NCBI RefSeq assembly: GCF_910592395.1
Contig: NC_088321.1
Location: 13,454,001-13,518,000 of the forward strand
DNA from: Lineus longissimus
Taxonomy: Eukaryota; Nemertea; Pilidiophora; Heteronemertea; Lineidae
Length of the DNA: 64,000 nt
Direction: 5' to 3'
Positions 41,001 to 61,199 of the stretch are shown here, one piece after another. Position 1 is the stretch's first letter, and the number at the start of each line of letters is the position of its first letter. The notes under the pieces were generated by a model. It saw only the letters and a program-made list of their open reading frames with translations, made no database searches and was not told where the DNA came from. Both the position numbers and the translations under genes were made by a program.

Positions 41001-43501
41001 AATTCTCATTTAAAGGTCACTCAGAGTGTTTGATTCACACCTCATTAACCTCATTCAACATAGGCCTTTGATCTTTATTGTCCTATTTTGGGAAGCCCTG
41101 GTATTTTGGACAATGCAAGACTTTTGTCGAATAATTCAGGAAAAGTTACAGAAACCATTAAGAATTCGTAAAAGACTTCCTACTTGTCTGAGTAAGTATG
41201 AATTTCTCTCATTTATTCTTGGTGTAAGGTATTACAGTCTTCGATTGCAGTGCAGATGATATGAACATTCACTCACTATATAAAGCTCCCAATCGGTTGA
41301 CGATTATGACTGTCCTGACTGACACCTCCGTGCCCAGATCAACAGACCACCAGGGGTTTACGTCATTGTCCATGTGGCTGCATGACCCTGACTCGTGGAT
41401 TGGATTTCTATTCCCATCCACAGCACGATTTGGCCCAAAACCGCGATAAATTGAACTCTGTGTGGCAGGCCTACCGCGCGCCAAGTTAGCACCTGAAAAG
41501 AATGATACAATACAAGTTATGTTCGACGTGGGACTGTGGAATATAAAACATATGTGCTGCCCCACGGTGAATATTTTCAGATTAATTCTAAAGTCAATTA
41601 CTCATATGAAAGCAAGTTTTTTTGCGTCATGTAGAATATCTTATCACTTTATTCAGAGGCGAAGATTGCACCACGACAGAATCCCGTCGCGGATAACAAA
41701 ATTCGTTTAAAATCATATCCACCAGCAGTGGCCGATCAGCGCAACCCGTGGGTCTAATGGTATCAGTGTTGGGATTCGGACAATCAGCAAAGAACTCTCC
41801 ACTATGGTCAAAATGCAGCGCTAGCAGACGAGAACAACAAATCTGAAAACACAGGCAGATTCAACTGCGAATATGTCCTGTTCTATGACACTCGACGTCG
41901 ATATTTGCAATATGTGTTGTGTTGTGTAGCATTCTGATTTGTTGTTGTCGTCTGCTAGCGCTATGGTAACCATAGTGGACAGTGCCCTGCTGACACCGTC
42001 CGAATCCCACGTTGGGTACGAGGCTACGACTCGGTGAAGATTGTCGATTCCCTTGGTGCAAATGCATTATTTATCATACAGTTGAATAGAGTGTAATTGC
42101 CTTCATTTTGTGTAGTTTGATTTCTTTAAGCTTCCGTTATGTTTGTGCATTATGTATGTGCGTTTGGTAATAGTAGGTAATGCCATGCTTAATGTTCGTT
42201 TCTTTCTATATAAATACATGGATTGGATATGTACTGCATACAAACTTAATGATTCTATATGTTATTTTTTCTTCTTCTCCGAACTCGTGTTGTTGTTCAT
42301 TATAGTAACATCAATCTGTTTACTTTATCTATAGAGTGGTTTCACGTGACGTCATCCCCTGCCATGGTGCAAGGACAGACAACAAGAAAGCTAGCCCAAA
42401 ATGGCAAAAACAGCATTTGATTCAAATCAGTCAGGCACGATAAATCATTGTTCTGCCCTCCAACATGACTGACCGTTAAAACACTCTATTATACATGTAC
42501 ATAAAAAAGCCATGTATAACCATAGTCTTTCAAACAAAGAGTCAGGTCATGGCAAGTTTCCTTCGATCCCACAGCTCTCTCGGGCAATTAACTGGAGACC
42601 ATGATGAAGCCATTTTTAATTCAACTTCAAACTGAGCTGAGGTGCAAAACAATGATGGCACGACCTAAATTCAACGAAATATATTTACTCTGCACATGAG
42701 GTACACATATGATTTATCTGGTTACAAATACATACAATATTATATTATATTGATGAGAACGATCTAAAAATTTATATCAGGAAGATGCTAATTGCCAGAT
42801 ACTGTATAACAATAATCAAACCACAATTAAGTTGCATGCACTCTCATCTGTTTACAATTTGTTATAAAAAATTCATAATCAGGTTTTAATTAATCGTAAC
42901 ATGCACTGCAAATTGTGAGGTGACTCAAAAATTGACGTACACATCATAAATGTTTGTAAGGTTTCAGCCAAATTGCGTGTTCAACAATATTGGAACGGGA
43001 TACCTCACACCAATTTGCGCTTATGTGTGACAAAACAAACTCATCGATTGGAAAATGAGCCGTTTTCTACTGCTTTGATGTTCAACATCTTGGATGTTGA
43101 AACCATATGTTCCCTTGTTGCCTGACTCTTTATTTAAAAGACTCTGGTCAGACCAAAATTGATACGGGGCCGAGGTTTTGGCCAACATTTTAGCTCCACC
43201 GGAGTAGTTTTGGTAAGACATTCAACACCGACGGGGAGGTATAAATTTGAAATGCTTTCTGACTACTTCCACATTTTGCAACAACCCAAGCGGTTTTGGT
43301 TGCCAACCATAACCGCTGCTACGTAGGCGCATAGTGCATTTACACTGTAAAGTGCTGTGCATTCTAAATCGAGGTGTTTTAGAATATCATATTATGCTTA
43401 CCGAGACATGCTTCTTTAGTCTCACTGAGAATGGTGGTAAAAATGCATATCTTGAATAATATAACGGCTCCGAATTTTCCTCGTAACCACAGAACCGGCA
43501 T
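38017..43501 (-). CDS. Lectin E: secreted F-type lectin with PAN/apple-like domain
   Basis: Exons 43501-43402, 41492-41277, 39036-38821 and 38234-38017, phase 1 throughout, 249 aa. Signal peptide MPVLWLRG; lectin domain from NLARGRPATQSS; PAN-like Cys pattern at the C-terminus. Exon 2 is 3 bp longer than in A, C and D: the segment RSGDYSDR becomes RLGALYSDR. This loses the Asp and moves the second sugar-site Arg from R+7 to R+8. Reading frame and splice sites are intact. Intron 2 carries a 945-bp transposon insertion, and intron 1 lacks about 330 bp of lectin A sequence. Confidence 0.85.
39534..40478. mobile_element. 945-bp TIR element with 9-bp target duplication
   Basis: Ends are CAAGGAGGATACCGCGGTGA and its exact complement, about 26 bp in full. 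The flanks gtgtacaag at 39525-39533 and 40479-40487 form a 9-bp duplication; lectins A, C and D have a single gtgtacacgggg at the homologous place. It is non-coding as far as can be seen. Duplication length suggests a Mutator-like family; hAT or P (8 bp) fit less well. Confidence 0.8.
40783..41184. mobile_element. Family 1 MITE in lectin E intron 2
   Basis: Same ends and position as 2270-2673. Confidence 0.7.
41771..42008. mobile_element. Family 2 MITE in lectin E intron 1
   Basis: Same ends and position as 3259-3490. Confidence 0.6.
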
Positions 43502-45192
43502 GGCTGCTGCCGTATAGCTTTTCTTATTCTGCCGCCGACCTGCTGTTGCCTGCTCTGCCGATGTCAAAATCGATGGGATGAAATGGCCAGGAGCCATGTC
43601 TCACCTGTGGTCAATAACCATTATATTTCTACCGCTATGATTACATAAATATTGATTCATGTCACGTGTGAAATATTAAGGTCAAGGTCAAAATGTATCA
43701 ACCATTTTGTAGTGATGCTTGCAGATTAATCAAGGACACTCATTCGAAGACTAGACAGTGATTTTGTTTTCTAGAGCTATGACCTTGACTTATTTTCGCC
43801 AGAAAAGTAGGTCACATTGATCTAAATCTTGGTCACCACGTAGGTCTAGAGATGTTTAATCAGTGTCAACATGTCAAATTTGAACAGCCTGGGACAAGTA
43901 TGTTTGGGAAAATTTATGTTTGACCTCTGTGACCTTGGCAATCTTGTTCAGGTGAAAAAGGCACGTTGTAAGGTTTGTTTAGATAAGCCATTGACATTAA
44001 TTTAACAGATCACACAGTGAATGTTTCTTCAGATATGACCCACATAGAATTATTTACGACCTTGACCTATTTACTCCAGAAAAGTAGGTCACATTGATCT
44101 AAGTCTTCGTCATCATGTACACATGGTAGATATGCCTAATAGGTGTAACAGTGGAACCTCTCTTAGCGGAAACCTCTCTACTAGGGCAATCTATCTAATA
44201 AGGACACTTAGTTTTGGTCACAAATTGATTGTTTCAATTCAATAAGACCTCTGTAATCAGGACTCCTTTTTATTAAGGACAGCACTTTTTAGCCTATCTG
44301 CATTCTATAATACCAAATTTAAAGAGTCTTGCGAAAAATACAAATGCCACAAGACATAGATTTGCGCCCAAAATGCTCCAACCAATTTTTTGAATTTGAA
44401 AAAAAGAAAGAAATTTTCTAGTACGCTAGATTATAAAAACATGAACATTTTATTCATCCCATAAGTTTTTGTAGATTGCTTAAAAGTGAGAGGCGAAAAT
44501 GTGGTTGCCTACACTATACACTACACAGGTTTCGAATGATTTTAAGCTTTTGTTGGTCGCTTGTCATCTTGCTTAATGTGAAAAACTGGTCATGCTAGAT
44601 CATGGAATAAAATATTTATGGATTTTAACCAACAATTCCAACATAAGTTACTATAATGTAGATATAGTTAATTGTGATAACGATTACCGAGTGACAGATT
44701 GAGTGAGTTGTCGTGCAGTGCATTACGTACATTGGTGTCGGGTTGATAAAAAACGCGACAAAATTGAACGTCTGGAATAAACTGCGATAACCGGTCGATG
44801 GCAGTGAGATGATCATGCAGTCCTAATTGCACCTTTATACGTTATTCGTAATTTTGCGTAAGATAGGCTTGATAACTTAGATTAATTTATAGCAAATTTA
44901 AAATCATGATGTGTCAAAATATGAGGTGTCTCAATATAACAACGTTACAATTTTATCGTTCAGACCAAATAATTATTCCATTACTACATGTTCCAAAAAC
45001 AAATTTCTCTAATCAGGAGAATTAGGTTACTCTAATGAAATATATTTATTTGATGGGATTCTCGTATATGACGTCGAATTCATTCCAGAAAACGGGACGA
45101 AATATTTCATTCTTTCCAACCCGATAACTCTAGATTCACGCGGTACATTCTTTTCCATTTGAAAAATGACTTTGTTGTTTTTGGAGATGCCT

Positions 45193-45752
45193 TTACGAGT
45201 GCCCTGTACAATCAGCGCGATAGTTACCAGAAATCTCACAAGAATCGCGTCGATACTCATCCCAAAGGAGCGGTGTCGTCGCTGGTGGAACACCCGGGAA
45301 CAAATCGCAATCAACGTATGTCTTCCCATGGTCGCATAGCAGCGGTCCGTACAAGTTGCCTTCCCAAAAAATGGCATCATCCCAGGCAATGACATCTTTG
45401 CCGAAAAAATAGATGTCATACTTGAGTCCAGCATACGGGTTGTTGGCAATACCCGGGTGTGGGCATACTCATTCTGCACCGCTCTCGGCATTCTTCAACA
45501 TATTTTGCGCTTCCCAGGCGACAACAACGAAATTATTGCTACTTTAAGATATGTAAACTTAGACACCGCTAGAGAATGCTAAAAGTCCCGATATCACTTG
45601 GTAGATAGAGGGTGTACGAATAAAACCATTTCACTGGCGATGTAGTTCCACACAGTCGTAGTCCTACCGAGTCACTTCTCAGCCCGCAAAGATAACTGCT
45701 GCCCTGTGCGGCATTTATAGTGTCCCATGAAGTCACCGTAAAACTGACCAAA
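45193..45752 (-). pseudogene. Uncharacterised decayed gene, copy 2
   Basis: Direct duplicate of 18431-18990 at an offset of 26762 bp. It keeps the internal TGA and the protein-like frame (IFFG-type segment, AIFWEGNLYGPLLCD, VDCDLFPGV). Differences in that frame include Met to Ile, Leu to Pro and Val to Ile. No family recognised. Confidence 0.35.
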
Positions 45753-46666
45753 AAGTTTCAGGTTTTACTTACAAAAGGTCATACGTTGTTATTTATTGAT
45801 AAAATAAACCGTATCATGAAATAAGGTGGCACTTATCAGGCCTAAATAAGACTTTAATTCGAACTGGTGACGCAGTATAAGGTGTAGGATTATCAAAAAC
45901 CTAAATCACGGGATGCTTTGATCAATTCCAGTGCCTGAAATATCTATCTTAAATTTCGTCACTGTGCGAGTTTGTCAAAATGTCGGTATATCTGATTTGA
46001 TTGTGCAAGTGTTAAATTAATACCACTGATTTTAAACATGTCATTCTATTTTGTCCATCTTCATAATAAAAGTGTTTCATCACATTTTGATACTTTGAGT
46101 TCATTACAGATTCTACAAACTTAGCATACAATGTGTACATGCATATTTCCTAATTCTTAATTCGGATACTTCCTAATTCTTAATACGAAATCGGACGTTC
46201 GTAACGTGCACAGTCGGTTACAACATTGAGGATGAATAACATCCGCCTGCTAGTAGGCCTACGAGCAATACGGAAGAGAAAGCGCAATTCTACAAACCGA
46301 ATACAAACGTCCCTCATTTTCGGAATATCTATTTTCGGACAGTTGGCATGGTTTACAGACGATCATCGATCTATGGCTAGATAACAAAAAAGGCCTGGAA
46401 TGTTGTATTTTTCACAATTATTGCGCAACTTTATGTATACTTCTATCAACATCCGTCATGCACAGTCCTCACATGACCCATGGGTATGTCGCCATTGTGG
46501 ATATCCCACACTGGTTGTTTTTGTTACGTGTCATCATGACGTAGCCCTGTTGACCCCAAGTGGTACCCCAACTGAAAGAAAAGGATTATTTTGAAAATCA
46601 GGAATGAAACCGATGAAACCCCTCCCGCCTACCCCTAAGAATTTTAAAATAAAGGTCAGCATCACA

Positions 46667-46880
46667 AGTAGGGGGCCTTTTCCGACTTCTTAAAAATTTC
46701 TCTTACCTTTTTCCTCATTTATCCGACAAAAGTCCGACTTTCACTCAAAGGTCGGATTTCTAGAAAACTTGTGAAAAATACGGGGGCTTCGAAATAGGTC
46801 ATTAAAGACCTGTGTTGAATGAGGTTAAAGAGGTGACTGAATTAAGTGAGCTAATTAGTATTCACACTTAGGGTCACTCT
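46667..46880. mobile_element. Half of a family 1 MITE
   Basis: Duplicate of 19882-20105 within the shared C/E block. The region to 47400 has no recognised gene. It retains about 85 bp (near 47130-47215) that are missing from the C copy. Confidence 0.5.
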
Positions 46881-47444
46881 GAGTATTTGGTTCACACCTC
46901 ATGATGTGTGGCTTCCAGAAGTTTCAGATACGATTGCTCTTTTGTTTACTGACCTATTTTTGACTAACCAATAGGGTTGTCCCTGGTAAGTACCGTACCC
47001 AACCGCGAGGACACCGTGATCCAGATGAGTAGTGCTGCAGTTAGGTTCGTTGTAGATACCAGTTCTAAAAATATAAAGATATTACGGCATGAGTTTCTGC
47101 GCACTATCCATAGATGTCTTCGAGTTTTAACTTGGGTTTTGATTTTTTTTCACTATGGGGTGACTCATTTCTCTGACTCTGAGAGAATCAACTTGAACAT
47201 TAGTGCAAGTCCGCCATTAGCGAGGTCGATGTATGGCACGCGAAGTGTTGCTTTATTCGATCGCAAAATTGTTCTGATCGATAATTTTCTTTTATGATCA
47301 ATACTTTTTTTTCTATTTGATAACACGGTTTCTTTTGCAAAAAAAATGTGCAGTATCATTTGTTTATATGCGATAATGAAATTATGGTCATTTAAACATT
47401 TGCAATTTTATATGTGCAAACATATTTTATAAGTTCGATAACTT

Positions 47445-47810
47445 GCATTCTGGGAAAGGATGTGGCGTCATCACTTAAGAGTAACAACGTTTCTCATTGG
47501 TTAGAAAACATAAACAATACTGCCACGTGCTTTCAGGCGCGGGGCACGCTGTCATACAATCGGCTGTTAGGGTCAGTGTCAGTCATGGGGACCTCCGCTA
47601 GTTTTCCGCAGTTTGTGCGAATAAGTTGTCTCAATAACGACTCTATTCGCTTTGCACTCGTCAGTGGTCATGCCAAGATGGTCCTCCCTATACCACTAGT
47701 CAGTTTATATAAGGGCGCTTCTGGCCCTTTAAAGACCAGGAGCAAATAGAATACGCCGTTACAGTATATACGATGACGTACCGATGACGTCACTATATTA
47801 CCCAGAATGC
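47445..47810. mobile_element. 366-bp inverted-repeat element, right arm
   Basis: Same size and ends (GCATTCTGGG ... CCCAGAATGC) as 35607-35972. Confidence 0.5.
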
Positions 47811-47904
47811 AATTTACATTGTATTGCATATTAAAAAAGGTTCGCAAATAAAATTTTGTCACCCAAACTAACTGCATGAAAAATTATTATTGCATGAAAT
47901 AAAA

Positions 47905-47996
47905 ACATTGCATATATAAAAATATTATTGCATATATAAAAATATTATTGCACATATAAAAATATTATTGCATATATAAAAATATTATTGCATAAA
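47905..47996. repeat. 20-bp AT-rich minisatellite, right arm
   Basis: About 4.5 units of tgcatatataaaaatattat, against about 2.5 in the left arm. Confidence 0.8.
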
Positions 47997-48522
47997 TAAA
48001 TTAAGCAACACTTCGCCTGCCATATCAATGGCACCAAAAAATACTTCTCTATAACTCAATTGGGTAGTACTACATATGAGAGGGTTTAGTCATCGACTAA
48101 TGAGAGGGTTTGTTTACATTAACATCAAGCACGTGGCCTAGAAATCTCGTGTTTGGGAATCAAGTACATAATTGAATGAAGTTTTTTGAAACGAGAACAC
48201 GCAGCAGGTTGCCCCCCCCCCCCCCACCCCCGTGCCTATGATCCCGGTAATAAGACAGTTGAAGTTACATGCCCCTGATACTGTAATCAAATACTGTAAT
48301 AAAGAGATAACAAATCTGTAATTAAAGGACAGTGATTGCACACCCCATCCCCCTCAACCCCTACCCTACCCCACCCTTAGCGCAGACACTAACCAGGCGG
48401 GTTAACTGTACTCTTTTATTCATGACCACATCTTGCGCAGTACAAATTATTCCCGAATCTCGGTCCTAGGTAAAACGCACTCTAAGGTTAGATATATCTG
48501 TAATGCATTGGAAGGAACTTAC

Positions 48523-51666
<3,144 letters not shown>

Positions 51667-53722
51667 CTAGAGAATAGAAAATAAGTTTGTGTCATACGTG
51701 TACAATGTACAGTATACTCAATGAATAGTTAAAATGGGGGGGGGGGGGGGCTTTTTCAGCTCTTTTGATTACAAAGTTAAATAAAAGCATCTTACACTGT
51801 TCCTATGAGTGATTGAGAGTTCGGTACAATTATCTACGCTGATATGAGATGATTATACTAAATTCTAACCTTTTTTTTGCTTTTAAGTCAAAACAAACGA
51901 TCTGTGAGAAGAGACTGTACCTACCTTGGCTGTACTTTCTCTTCAAATCCTTTAAAAATGGACACAAATGCCAGAAATCTATACGGATAGTTCTTCCCTC
52001 TGCCGTGGGACAACTACAAATGAACTCCACATGACAAGACGACTCGGATGGGACTTTGCTCTGACCTAGGGGAACAGTCAATCTCCTAAAAGATCGAATG
52101 ATCTCTGCCAACACAAATCGCCATTACACCAGGTAGCAACAGGCGCATGAAGATGCCAAATTTAACTAATCTATCGATTGCCCAGTCCCTTTAAAACATG
52201 CACAAAACACACATAAACCTTGACAGAGTGATATTTGTACTTATTTTCAGGTTGTGTGTATCAATAAACTTAGGGCTAATCGATCCTTTGATTCTGGTAT
52301 CTTCACACGCCTGTGGATAACCACAAAATCTAGAGTGGGATTTCAATAATGGCGACATGTGTTGGCAGACATGGAACAAATATCTGCACAGAGACTGGAC
52401 TTTGGGCTGACATTTCGGACAGGATAAATCATACTTCTGAATCATAGGCCTGTATTCTAATGAGCAGCGGCCAAAAATAAATGATAATTACGCTTTTTCT
52501 ATGTTATAAGGTCAGTGACGAATGTTTATATATTGTTCCCTATTGGTAGACCTCTTTGCCTGTCTCAGCTACAAGAGGAGATTTCGTCAATCTCTTCGGA
52601 CTACACCCTATGGTCCCAAGATTCCAAGGAGCAATCTCCCGATTAGAGGATAGCAAGCATTTGCTCCGTAGGGCATAGGTACGGCCCGACTATCACAAAG
52701 CAATCTTGCCAATGGCGAGGCTTGTAGATTGGCCAAGGCGGCCCCTGACGACGAAAAGGACCAATCAGGCACCAACGCTGTGTTGTGAAAGATGCCTTTA
52801 TGCTTGAAAAAACCACTGACCAAATGTCGTTGATTATAGAGTACATCGAAACAGTACAGCGGCGAATCTGTGTATGTTGCCGATAACCCTGACCTCAAAT
52901 GCCTGTTGCTGTTGAAAAATTAGGGCACAATAATCGACTCATCATAGCGATTTGACTGAACTGGTATTGGCAAAGGTACACCCGGCTACTTTTATGGAAG
53001 CCATGGCGACAGTAAACAACTGCCAGCTTACATCATCGCGAGTACAGGGCGACATATATTCTTGGTCAACAGACTATTAATCACTTTCATCGGGAAATGA
53101 TAGCAAAAGTCGAAACTCATGTAAGGATATAGTCTGATTACAAACTAAAATGCATGTATCACAAAGTTTAAAAGAATGTAGGCTTTTTATTAAAAGGATA
53201 CTACAGGTTATGTGCCATGATCCGTCAGAATACAATTCATTGTAGTCCCGGCACTTTTTCCATTGGGACGTGGATCAGGGAAAAGAAAGTGGGTCAAATT
53301 CTTTTCGAATTGTTCCTTTTTTAGCTTTTGGGTATTCGTTGAATCCGTTCCATAACTCGGGCCGGGTTATGGTTGGCAGGCGATTTGAGTAAACAAAAAT
53401 ATGAGAAAATTTGATGTCTTTTTGGCATTTCATTGACCACCAGCCGAGAGTCCAAATGCGATGTTAAACATCTTAAAGGCCTAAGCCAATCGTTAAATAT
53501 CTAAAATTAGTAGTTTACATATAATTAGAATTTACGCACGGGATAATCGCTGTGTAGAGAGATATACAAATACTATAAGTGGCAAAGCTTCAGCAAATTC
53601 GTATGCATGAACTGCACTGCGGCATTGTGTAACTGCACATAGTGCATTTCTATTTTCCTGCCCCACCAGTGATTACGAACGACGTACCCCTTTAAATAGC
53701 AGTTAGGGAGGTATCTTCCACA

Positions 53723-53952
53723 TTCACCAAATCTACTTTCGTCTAATCCTCATTCGCCTAAACCTTTTTCGCCTAATTTTTTTCACCTAATCCACATTCG
53801 CCTAATTCCACTTTCGCTTAATTCCATTTTCGCCTAATTCCTTTTTCGCCTAATCCACATTCGCCTAATTCCCCTTTCGCCTAATTCCATTTTCGCCTAA
53901 TTCCTTTCTCGCCTAATCCTTTTTCGCCTATTCCATATTCGCCTAATTTTGG
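53723..53952. repeat. 15-bp TTCGCC minisatellite (minus orientation)
   Basis: About 15 units of the types attcgcctaatccac, ttcgcctaattcctt and ttcgcctaattccat. It faces an array of the complementary unit at 54678-54862. Confidence 0.9.
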
Positions 53953-54677
53953 CATATGCCTAACCCCCCTGTGGCACATAAAATGGGTCATTCCAAAATG
54001 CCATGTCTTATGGTCAGTGATCTTAGCTTGGGTTATGGAATATTCTTACTCATAATATGGACCATTCCTTTTCAAAAAGCCATTTCCTTGGTTCAGTGAT
54101 CTTAGCTTGGGTTATCCATAAAACGGACCATTCCTTTTCCAAAGGCCATCACTCAAGTTAAGTGGTCTTAGCTTGGGTTGACAGCTTTTCCACCCCTTTG
54201 AAAAAATGATGAATCATAAATTATTTTTTTGTCTTACATAATTTGTGATGATGCTTTTACTGATGCTTCTACCTGTATAAACAAACTGAGATGGAATCGA
54301 TCATATATCTTGATTTGATTGATGTCAAAAAGATTATGAATTGTACATTAATGCGCACTCTTCTTTTTTCTGGGTTGAAAACCATTAGTTACTAGCAATA
54401 AACCCTCCGAGCCCCATCCACTAACCCCCCCCCCCCCTCAAGTTAGGGCAACCCCTTAGTAACAGGACCTGATATTCAGAGATCCCCTGCATCACTTAAA
54501 ATTTCTACTCACCATAGTCTATACCTTGGACTCGATTATGAAAATAATGAGCCGGTGATTTAAAAAAAAAGAGTCTACCGTATAGCTCAAAATCCCTCCC
54601 CAAACCCTAACACCTGGCACAGGAATCTTAACCCCTCTGACTGGAAGGGTCCAAGTGATAGGGGTGGTACCTGTTAA
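53953..54677. other. Segment between opposed minisatellites
   Basis: No gene recognised. It has three diverged copies, about 65-85 bp apart, of a segment with ggtcagtgatcttagcttgggtta and accattccttttc words (about 54010-54180), and a C-run near 54427. Confidence 0.6.
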
Positions 54678-54862
54678 GCGAATATGGAATTAGGCGAAAA
54701 AGGAATAGGCGAGAAAGGAATTAGGCGAAAATGGAATTAGGCAAATGTGGATTAGGCGAAAAAGGAATAGGCGAATGTGGATTAGGCGAAAGTGGAATAG
54801 GCGAATGTGGAATTTTTTAGGCGAATGTGGATTAGGCGAAAAGGATTAGGCGAATGTGGCAT
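54678..54862. repeat. 15-bp GGCGAA minisatellite (plus orientation)
   Basis: About 12 units of attaggcgaatgtgg, attaggcgaaaaagg and aataggcgaaagtgg. Inverted relative to 53723-53952. Confidence 0.9.
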
Positions 54863-55409
54863 AAACCGTTAGGGAGGCTACACGAGTTTTTTTCTTCTTT
54901 TATACATTATTCCAATGTTTCTGTTGTTTTGCAACATCCCTTAGTAAGTATGTATCCACCAGTTCTTTTTTTTCACCCCGGTGTGACATTGCAGATTTTC
55001 GATGACAATCTCAAATTTGACCTCAAATTCAACTAACAATTATAGACTCGTGATTTGGAAAATTTCAAGTGCTTTTACCTGTCGGTACAGGTCAATCAAT
55101 ACACCTATATAATGCTTTATGAAGTAAAATGTATTGATTTTTTTTCAAATTGGGGTATTTCAACAAAATAGAGTACGAATCGATTGAAACTGTTTCACAT
55201 GACTGGCATACAAATCACACGACCTATGACCTCGCTACCTAAGTCATGTGACCTCTCTCGTGATTTTTAGGCAGAAGACATCCACCTCGTCCCGTGGTGT
55301 ATTCGACATTAACTCCAGTGGTACAGTTACATGTAGTTGGCACCTTGGGACGGAAAGCAATCAAGACAAGGAAGTAAGCTCTGGCCCAGTTTCATTGTCT
55401 CTGGTTTTG

Positions 55410-55488
55410 TATAAAAAGCTGAATTCCGGCCGTAGAGTTTACATTCGGCAAATATCATTCCAGCGGACTACAACATTCCAAATCCAAG
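55410..55488 (+). promoter_or_regulatory. Candidate TATA promoter and 5'-UTR exon of the complete cathepsin L gene
   Basis: tataaaaag at 55410-55418 is followed about 70 bp later by a good donor, ccaag/gtaagc, at 55488. The coding exon at 56786 begins directly after a catag acceptor, so the gene needs an upstream non-coding exon, and this is the best candidate seen. The truncated copies have a similar ccaag/gtaggt donor upstream (about 31297). The transcription start is unproven. The rest of 54863-56690 has no recognised gene. Confidence 0.35.
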
Positions 55489-56691
55489 GTAAGCCTTATC
55501 AACGAATTTCTCATTTTTTCTTGCCACATTTTAAATTCAGATTTTGTACACTTTTGCGATCATTTTGCCTGCGCGCCTGAAAGGCAGAAATGTCACAAGA
55601 GTATCTATATACAGATTTTGTTATCGAACTCTTGGTACCTGTTAGCAGAGTGGATTCAAATGTCCCGGCCTGTGATCATAAATACAACAGAATGTTTAAT
55701 AAGTAGTAAACTCTTTAAATCTCTATTCTGGTCCTGTCGAAATTAAGGTGTTACGTCCGAGCAAGGGTGTGGAGGCTTGAGCAAATTACATGTAGTTACA
55801 CCAGTCCTCCTCGAAGAGAAATAGGGATTTGCCAATAAAACATTTCAATCTAAAGAAGTAGTTATGTTGCAAGCTTTCCCAAAACTCGTTCCTGAGATAG
55901 TCGATGGTGATGTTCGAATACACTTTTGTTCGCGTAAGACACACTGCCTCATCATCACCACTCATTTAAGCACAACGATTAACGTGTAGGCCTAAGTAGA
56001 TGGCCATGCAGGAAGAAGCTTGAATGTTATTATCACCGACCAAGGAAACGTGGCCAGAAGGATATTTATCCAACATTGTATTCGACCAGATGACCTCATT
56101 TTTAAAAATTACATGAACGAACATAACATTCAAACAGGAACATGTAGATAAAGACATGAACATTTCCCAAGCACACTTGGTAAACGTTGGAAAGAGAAAC
56201 TCCCGCGGCAGTTCATCAGTCATCCCATTTTTCTTCCTTGGTGGAAGGGGCTATTGGCCGGTTCACTGCGCCCGGAGTAGGCCTATACCATAGAAAATAC
56301 ATATTTCTACTGATTTTGTCCATTCACTGCATGTGAAAAGAGTCAAACCTACAGTGCAATACAGTAGGCCTACTGTTATTTATTGACCAATACATAGCGC
56401 AAAATCCTGAAGGTCTATGAGGACAACTCAAATAACCGAGAAAATGAAAATCAGTTTTTAGCCGAAAGGTGGAGTTTAGGTACATGTAGTAATGATTTGA
56501 GTTTTTTTTTAAATATCCGTGCGTTCGTCCTTCTTGCTGTCTTGATTTATGGCCTTGTCTATCCGCCCATCAACCACAAAGATAAATTCAAATTTGCCGG
56601 CGACATCATCATATTTGTCTAAATTACTCTGTTTCAATGCCCCTTTGTGGCAGATGTCGAATGTCATTTTCGTTATTCAATATATTATTAG

Positions 56692-56750
56692 GTAATCAGA
56701 GTGTTCGTCCTACTCGCCATCCTGGCGGTTGCCTTCTCGGTCCCCTTAGA
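56692..56750 (+). pseudogene. Degenerate duplicate of the cathepsin signal-peptide segment
   Basis: It reads FVLLAILAVAFSVPLDF, against FVLLATLALGFSAPLDL 94 bp downstream in the working exon. The start codon position is GTA instead of ATG. An ag acceptor-like dinucleotide precedes both copies, so the duplicated unit included the 3' splice site. Confidence 0.65.
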
Positions 56751-56785
56751 TTTCTATGTCATTTCTTTTCCTCCTCATTTCATAG

Positions 56786-60774
<3,989 letters not shown>

Positions 60775-61169
60775 GCCCGATGTAAAAAACACCTACTAAA
60801 AACGACAACAAACACATCATCAGAAAAGGCCGTTCACTTACATGTAATTTTCCGTCAAAAGGATCCGTTGTAAAGTGTTAATATGTCCCTGGATCGAGTG
60901 TCATGGGGACAAAGGTTTTTATACGTTTTTTTACTTCTGAGATAATGAAGGTCATCTCTCTATAGAACCATCCTAATCTGTCACAATACATAGAGAATGA
61001 TACCTGGACTTTATAAAGACTGAATATAATTTTCTTCGAACATGCTGAATGTCAAACCAACGAGCTTTCTCGGCAAGGGTCTCCTTGTTGTACAAGGAGA
61101 AATTTATGTTAAGAAATATACTGTACTCTGTAAAATTCGTGTACGCAATGCGAAGTCAATATGTTTTAT

Positions 61170-61175
61170 AATAAA
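61170..61175 (+). terminator. Candidate polyadenylation signal for cathepsin L
   Basis: AATAAA lies about 400 bp past the stop codon at 60772-60774. It is the best hexamer downstream. Confidence 0.5.
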
Positions 61176-61199
61176 TTGAAATTCTTATAACTTTACTCT

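Noticed and set aside
47414-47749. 111-codon frame and mirror at 35668-36009 as a gene with a TATA box
   Set aside because: It coincides with a 366-bp element with inverted GCATTCTGGG ends; no family recognised.
55966-56223. 85-codon minus-strand frame
   Set aside because: No recognised domain, and no supporting splice or promoter context.
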